64,000 nucleotides of DNA from Herbaspirillum huttiense (GTDB lineage Bacteria > Pseudomonadota > Gammaproteobacteria > Burkholderiales > Burkholderiaceae_D). Below the pieces are notes generated by a model that was not told where the DNA came from, did no database searches, and saw only the letters and a program-made list of their open reading frames with translations. The translations under genes were made by a program, and so were the position numbers. Of the stretch, positions 62,116-64,000 are shown one piece after another. The stretch covers positions 2,604,001 through 2,668,000 of the forward strand of contig NZ_CP037993.1 of NCBI RefSeq assembly GCF_004367745.1, read 5' to 3'. Within the stretch, counting starts at the first letter, position 1, and the number at the start of each line of letters is the position of its first letter.

Positions 62116-64000
62116 ATGCGAGAGGGCGGGGAGACGGCAATCACCATCATGATGAGGCGGGGTTTCAGGTTCCTGACCTGGGTGGCCCTGACGCTGGTCG
62201 CATTGATAGCCACACTCGCGCTGGCCGTTGCCCTGTTCGACTGGAACCTGGCCAAGCCCTGGATCACGCGCCAGCTCTCTGCTGTGCTGGCGCGCGAGAT
62301 TCGTGTCGATGGCCCCATCACGCTGGGGTGGTCGCTGGCTCCTGCGCACAAGGACGGCAGCAGCCCCTGGCTGCCCCAACTGCATTTCACTGCACGCGAA
62401 CTGCACATCGGCAATCCCGATTGGGCCCGCAGTGCCGACCACCTGCTGCGCGCCCGCACGCTGGATCTGCACTTTTCTCCCTTGCCGCTGCTGCGCTGGC
62501 ATTGGCACATTACCGACCTGCGCGTCGAAGGCCTGGACCTGGTCATGGAACGCGCCGATGAGCGCCGCAAGAGCTGGCGCTTTTCCGACCAGCCACGTTC
62601 ACGCTGGAGTTTCGACATTCATCAGATCGTCTTCGAGCGCGCGCTGATCCGTTATGTCGACCAGCCGCTGAACATGGATCTGCACTTCGATGTTCGACCG
62701 CTGGTCAGTTCGGCTAACCAGGCCGCGGAGGTACGCCAGGCAGAAGGCGCTGCCAGTGTCGGCCCTGCCAACCCATCGGCCATGGTGTTGCAGGCCGCGA
62801 TCACCGGGCGCTTTGGAGATGCCAGCATTCAGGGCAATCTGCGCGGCGGAGCCTTGCCCGATCTCCTCAATGAAGACAGTATTTATCCCTTGCAGGCCGA
62901 AGGTGAGGTTGGCGAAGTTCATACGGCGTTATCGGGCAAACTCATCAATCCCCATCAATTGACCCGTGCCGAACTGCAGTTGCAGCTCAGCGGCGACAGC
63001 CTCGACCGGCTTTACGCCGCCAGTGGTGTCCCGCTTCCCGCCACGCGGCCGTTCACGACCCAAGGTCAGCTCAGCATCACCCGCCTCGATACCGAGACCC
63101 GCGCCTGGGACTGGCACTATGCGCACTTCACCGGCAAGGTCGGTGACAGTGATTTCTCCGGCGATGCGCAGTACTACCGCGGCCCCCCCAAGAATCGCTT
63201 GCGCGTGACGGCGGAGGCGGGCCTGCTGCGCCTGTCCGACTACGTTCCCGATGCAGGGAAAAAATCCGGCGCGCATCCGGACAAGACCGACACCCGCGTT
63301 CTTCCCGATCAGCCCGCCAAACCACAGCGCTGGGCCAAGCTGGATGCCGAGATCGCCTTGCATGCGAAACGCGTGCAGTTGCATCCGGACATCGCACTGC
63401 AGGACGCCAGCACCACGCTGCGCCTGCAAGACCAGGTGCTGACCGCCGCGCCACTGCACTTTGCCCTGGCCGGTGGCAAGGGAGAAGGAGAGATACGCCT
63501 GGACGGACGCCAGACCGATATCGGCGCGAAGCTGCAGCTGCAAGTGCAGGGTGTGCAGGTGCGTGAACTGTTCCCGCGTCTGGCCCGCATCGATGCCAGC
63601 TTCGGCAAGGTCGATGGCCGCGCCACGCTGACTGGCAGCGGCAATTCGGTCGCGGCCATGCTGGCTCATGCCAACGGCGAGATCAAGGCGGACCTCAGCC
63701 AGGGCACCATCAGTCAATTCATTCTGGAAGCGGCCGGCCTGAACCTGGCCAATGCAGTGTTCGCCAAGCTGTATCGGGACCAGCAGGTCAAGCTGCTGTG
63801 TGGTGCCGCCGATGTCAGCATCAAGGATGGTTTGGCGCAGGTGCGTCATGGCATTCTCAATACCGAGGATGCCGCCATCGACATCAGCGGCCAGGTTGAT
63901 CTGGCCAAGGAAACCCTCTCGCTGGACGTGGTTCCGCGCACCAAGCAGGTTCGCATCCTGTCGCTGCGTACGCCCTTGTATGTACGTGGCACGTTCGCAA
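62116..64000 (+). CDS. AsmA-family protein, C-terminus beyond window
   Basis: The frame opened by ATG 62116 gives 628 codons to the right edge without a stop. A short cytoplasmic start is followed by one membrane helix (FLTWVALTLVALIATLALAV). The rest is the long periplasmic AsmA-type beta-strand region, for example LHIGNPDWARSADHLLRART and GRATLTGSGNSVAAMLAHAN, then GEIKADLSQGTISQFILEAA. AsmA-like proteins are bridge-like lipid-transport proteins between the membranes. AGGAAGGGGAAAC lies before the ATG; an ATG at 62149 or 62152 is possible. Confidence 0.88.
   Translation, partial: MREGGETAITIMMRRGFRFLTWVALTLVALIATLALAVALFDWNLAKPWITRQLSAVLAREIRVDGPITLGWSLAPAHKDGSSPWLPQLHFTARELHIGNPDWARSADHLLRARTLDLHFSPLPLLRWHWHITDLRVEGLDLVMERADERRKSWRFSDQPRSRWSFDIHQIVFERALIRYVDQPLNMDLHFDVRPLVSSANQAAEVRQAEGAASVGPANPSAMVLQAAITGRFGDASIQGNLRGGALPDLLNEDSIYPLQAEGEVGEVHTALSGKLINPHQLTRAELQLQLSGDSLDRLYAASGVPLPATRPFTTQGQLSITRLDTETRAWDWHYAHFTGKVGDSDFSGDAQYYRGPPKNRLRVTAEAGLLRLSDYVPDAGKKSGAHPDKTDTRVLPDQPAKPQRWAKLDAEIALHAKRVQLHPDIALQDASTTLRLQDQVLTAAPLHFALAGGKGEGEIRLDGRQTDIGAKLQLQVQGVQVRELFPRLARIDASFGKVDGRATLTGSGNSVAAMLAHANGEIKADLSQGTISQFILEAAGLNLANAVFAKLYRDQQVKLLCGAADVSIKDGLAQVRHGILNTEDAAIDISGQVDLAKETLSLDVVPRTKQVRILSLRTPLYVRGTFA

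Noticed and set aside
1..64000. Prophage, insertion sequence, CRISPR array, tRNA or rRNA
   Set aside because: No integrase, transposase, regular spaced repeats, cloverleaf or rRNA-like sequence was noticed; the VgrG remnant is type VI-related rather than phage.

Overview
The window is about 64 kb of GC-rich bacterial chromosome with dense genes and short intergenic gaps. Gene content and protein style (imuA-imuB-dnaE2, acnD-prpF, a KGG-repeat stress protein, DUF4142, a SemiSWEET-type protein, a TsaC-like dehydrogenase) point to a betaproteobacterium of the Burkholderiales. Oxalobacteraceae, and Herbaspirillum in particular, is my best guess; this is inferred from protein resemblance and was not tested by a search. 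I saw no rRNA, tRNA, CRISPR array, insertion sequence or prophage.

Layout. 1-0.7 kb: a glycosyltransferase cut by the window edge. 1-6.8 kb: an MFS transporter, a TsaC-like SDR and an aldehyde dehydrogenase, divergent from a GntR/FCD regulator and followed by a LysR regulator; this looks like a catabolic module oxidising an alcohol to an acid. 7-8.2 kb: a membrane diguanylate cyclase. 8.2-13.7 kb: the imuA-imuB-dnaE2 mutasome operon with a clean LexA box. 14-20 kb: small stress-type genes (KGG protein, DUF1275, CBS-pair protein, SemiSWEET, DUF4142, DJ-1/PfpI, short hypotheticals). 20-26.9 kb: a PoxB-like ThDP enzyme, then ku-ligD (NHEJ) and a Cho-like GIY-YIG nuclease. 27-28.3 kb: an outer-membrane protein. 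28.2-29.8 kb: the remains of a type VI secretion VgrG joined out of frame to the tail of another protein, followed by a small exported protein that may be its immunity partner. 30-36.9 kb: a periplasmic binding protein and the four-gene ligase-associated repair operon (exonuclease, ATP-dependent ligase, Lhr-type helicase, PdeM phosphoesterase), in which every gene overlaps the next.

37-44.5 kb: an HDOD protein, an outer-membrane protein, acnD-prpF (methylcitrate-type isomerisation and dehydration, without prpB or prpC) and a GntR/FCD regulator with two GTGTCGAC-type sites. 44.7-50.9 kb: an IclR regulator, a polar amino-acid ABC transporter and hutD-hutF-hutG, which cover only the formiminoglutamate-to-glutamate end of histidine degradation. 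51-53 kb: a universal stress protein and nhaA. The nhaA leader can form three mutually exclusive helices and looks like a translational riboswitch. 54-60 kb: a complete ribose operon, rbsB-A-C-R-K-D, behind a perfect LacI-family operator. 60.2-64 kb: a chemoreceptor with a CheR-tether-like C-terminus and an AsmA-family protein cut by the window edge.

Main themes: four separate DNA-repair modules lie within 29 kb, and several small-molecule uptake and catabolism modules each sit beside their own regulator. The items most worth following up are the nhaA leader, the VgrG chimera with its coupled small exported protein, the tightly overlapping ligase-associated repair operon, and the truncated hut and prp pathways.
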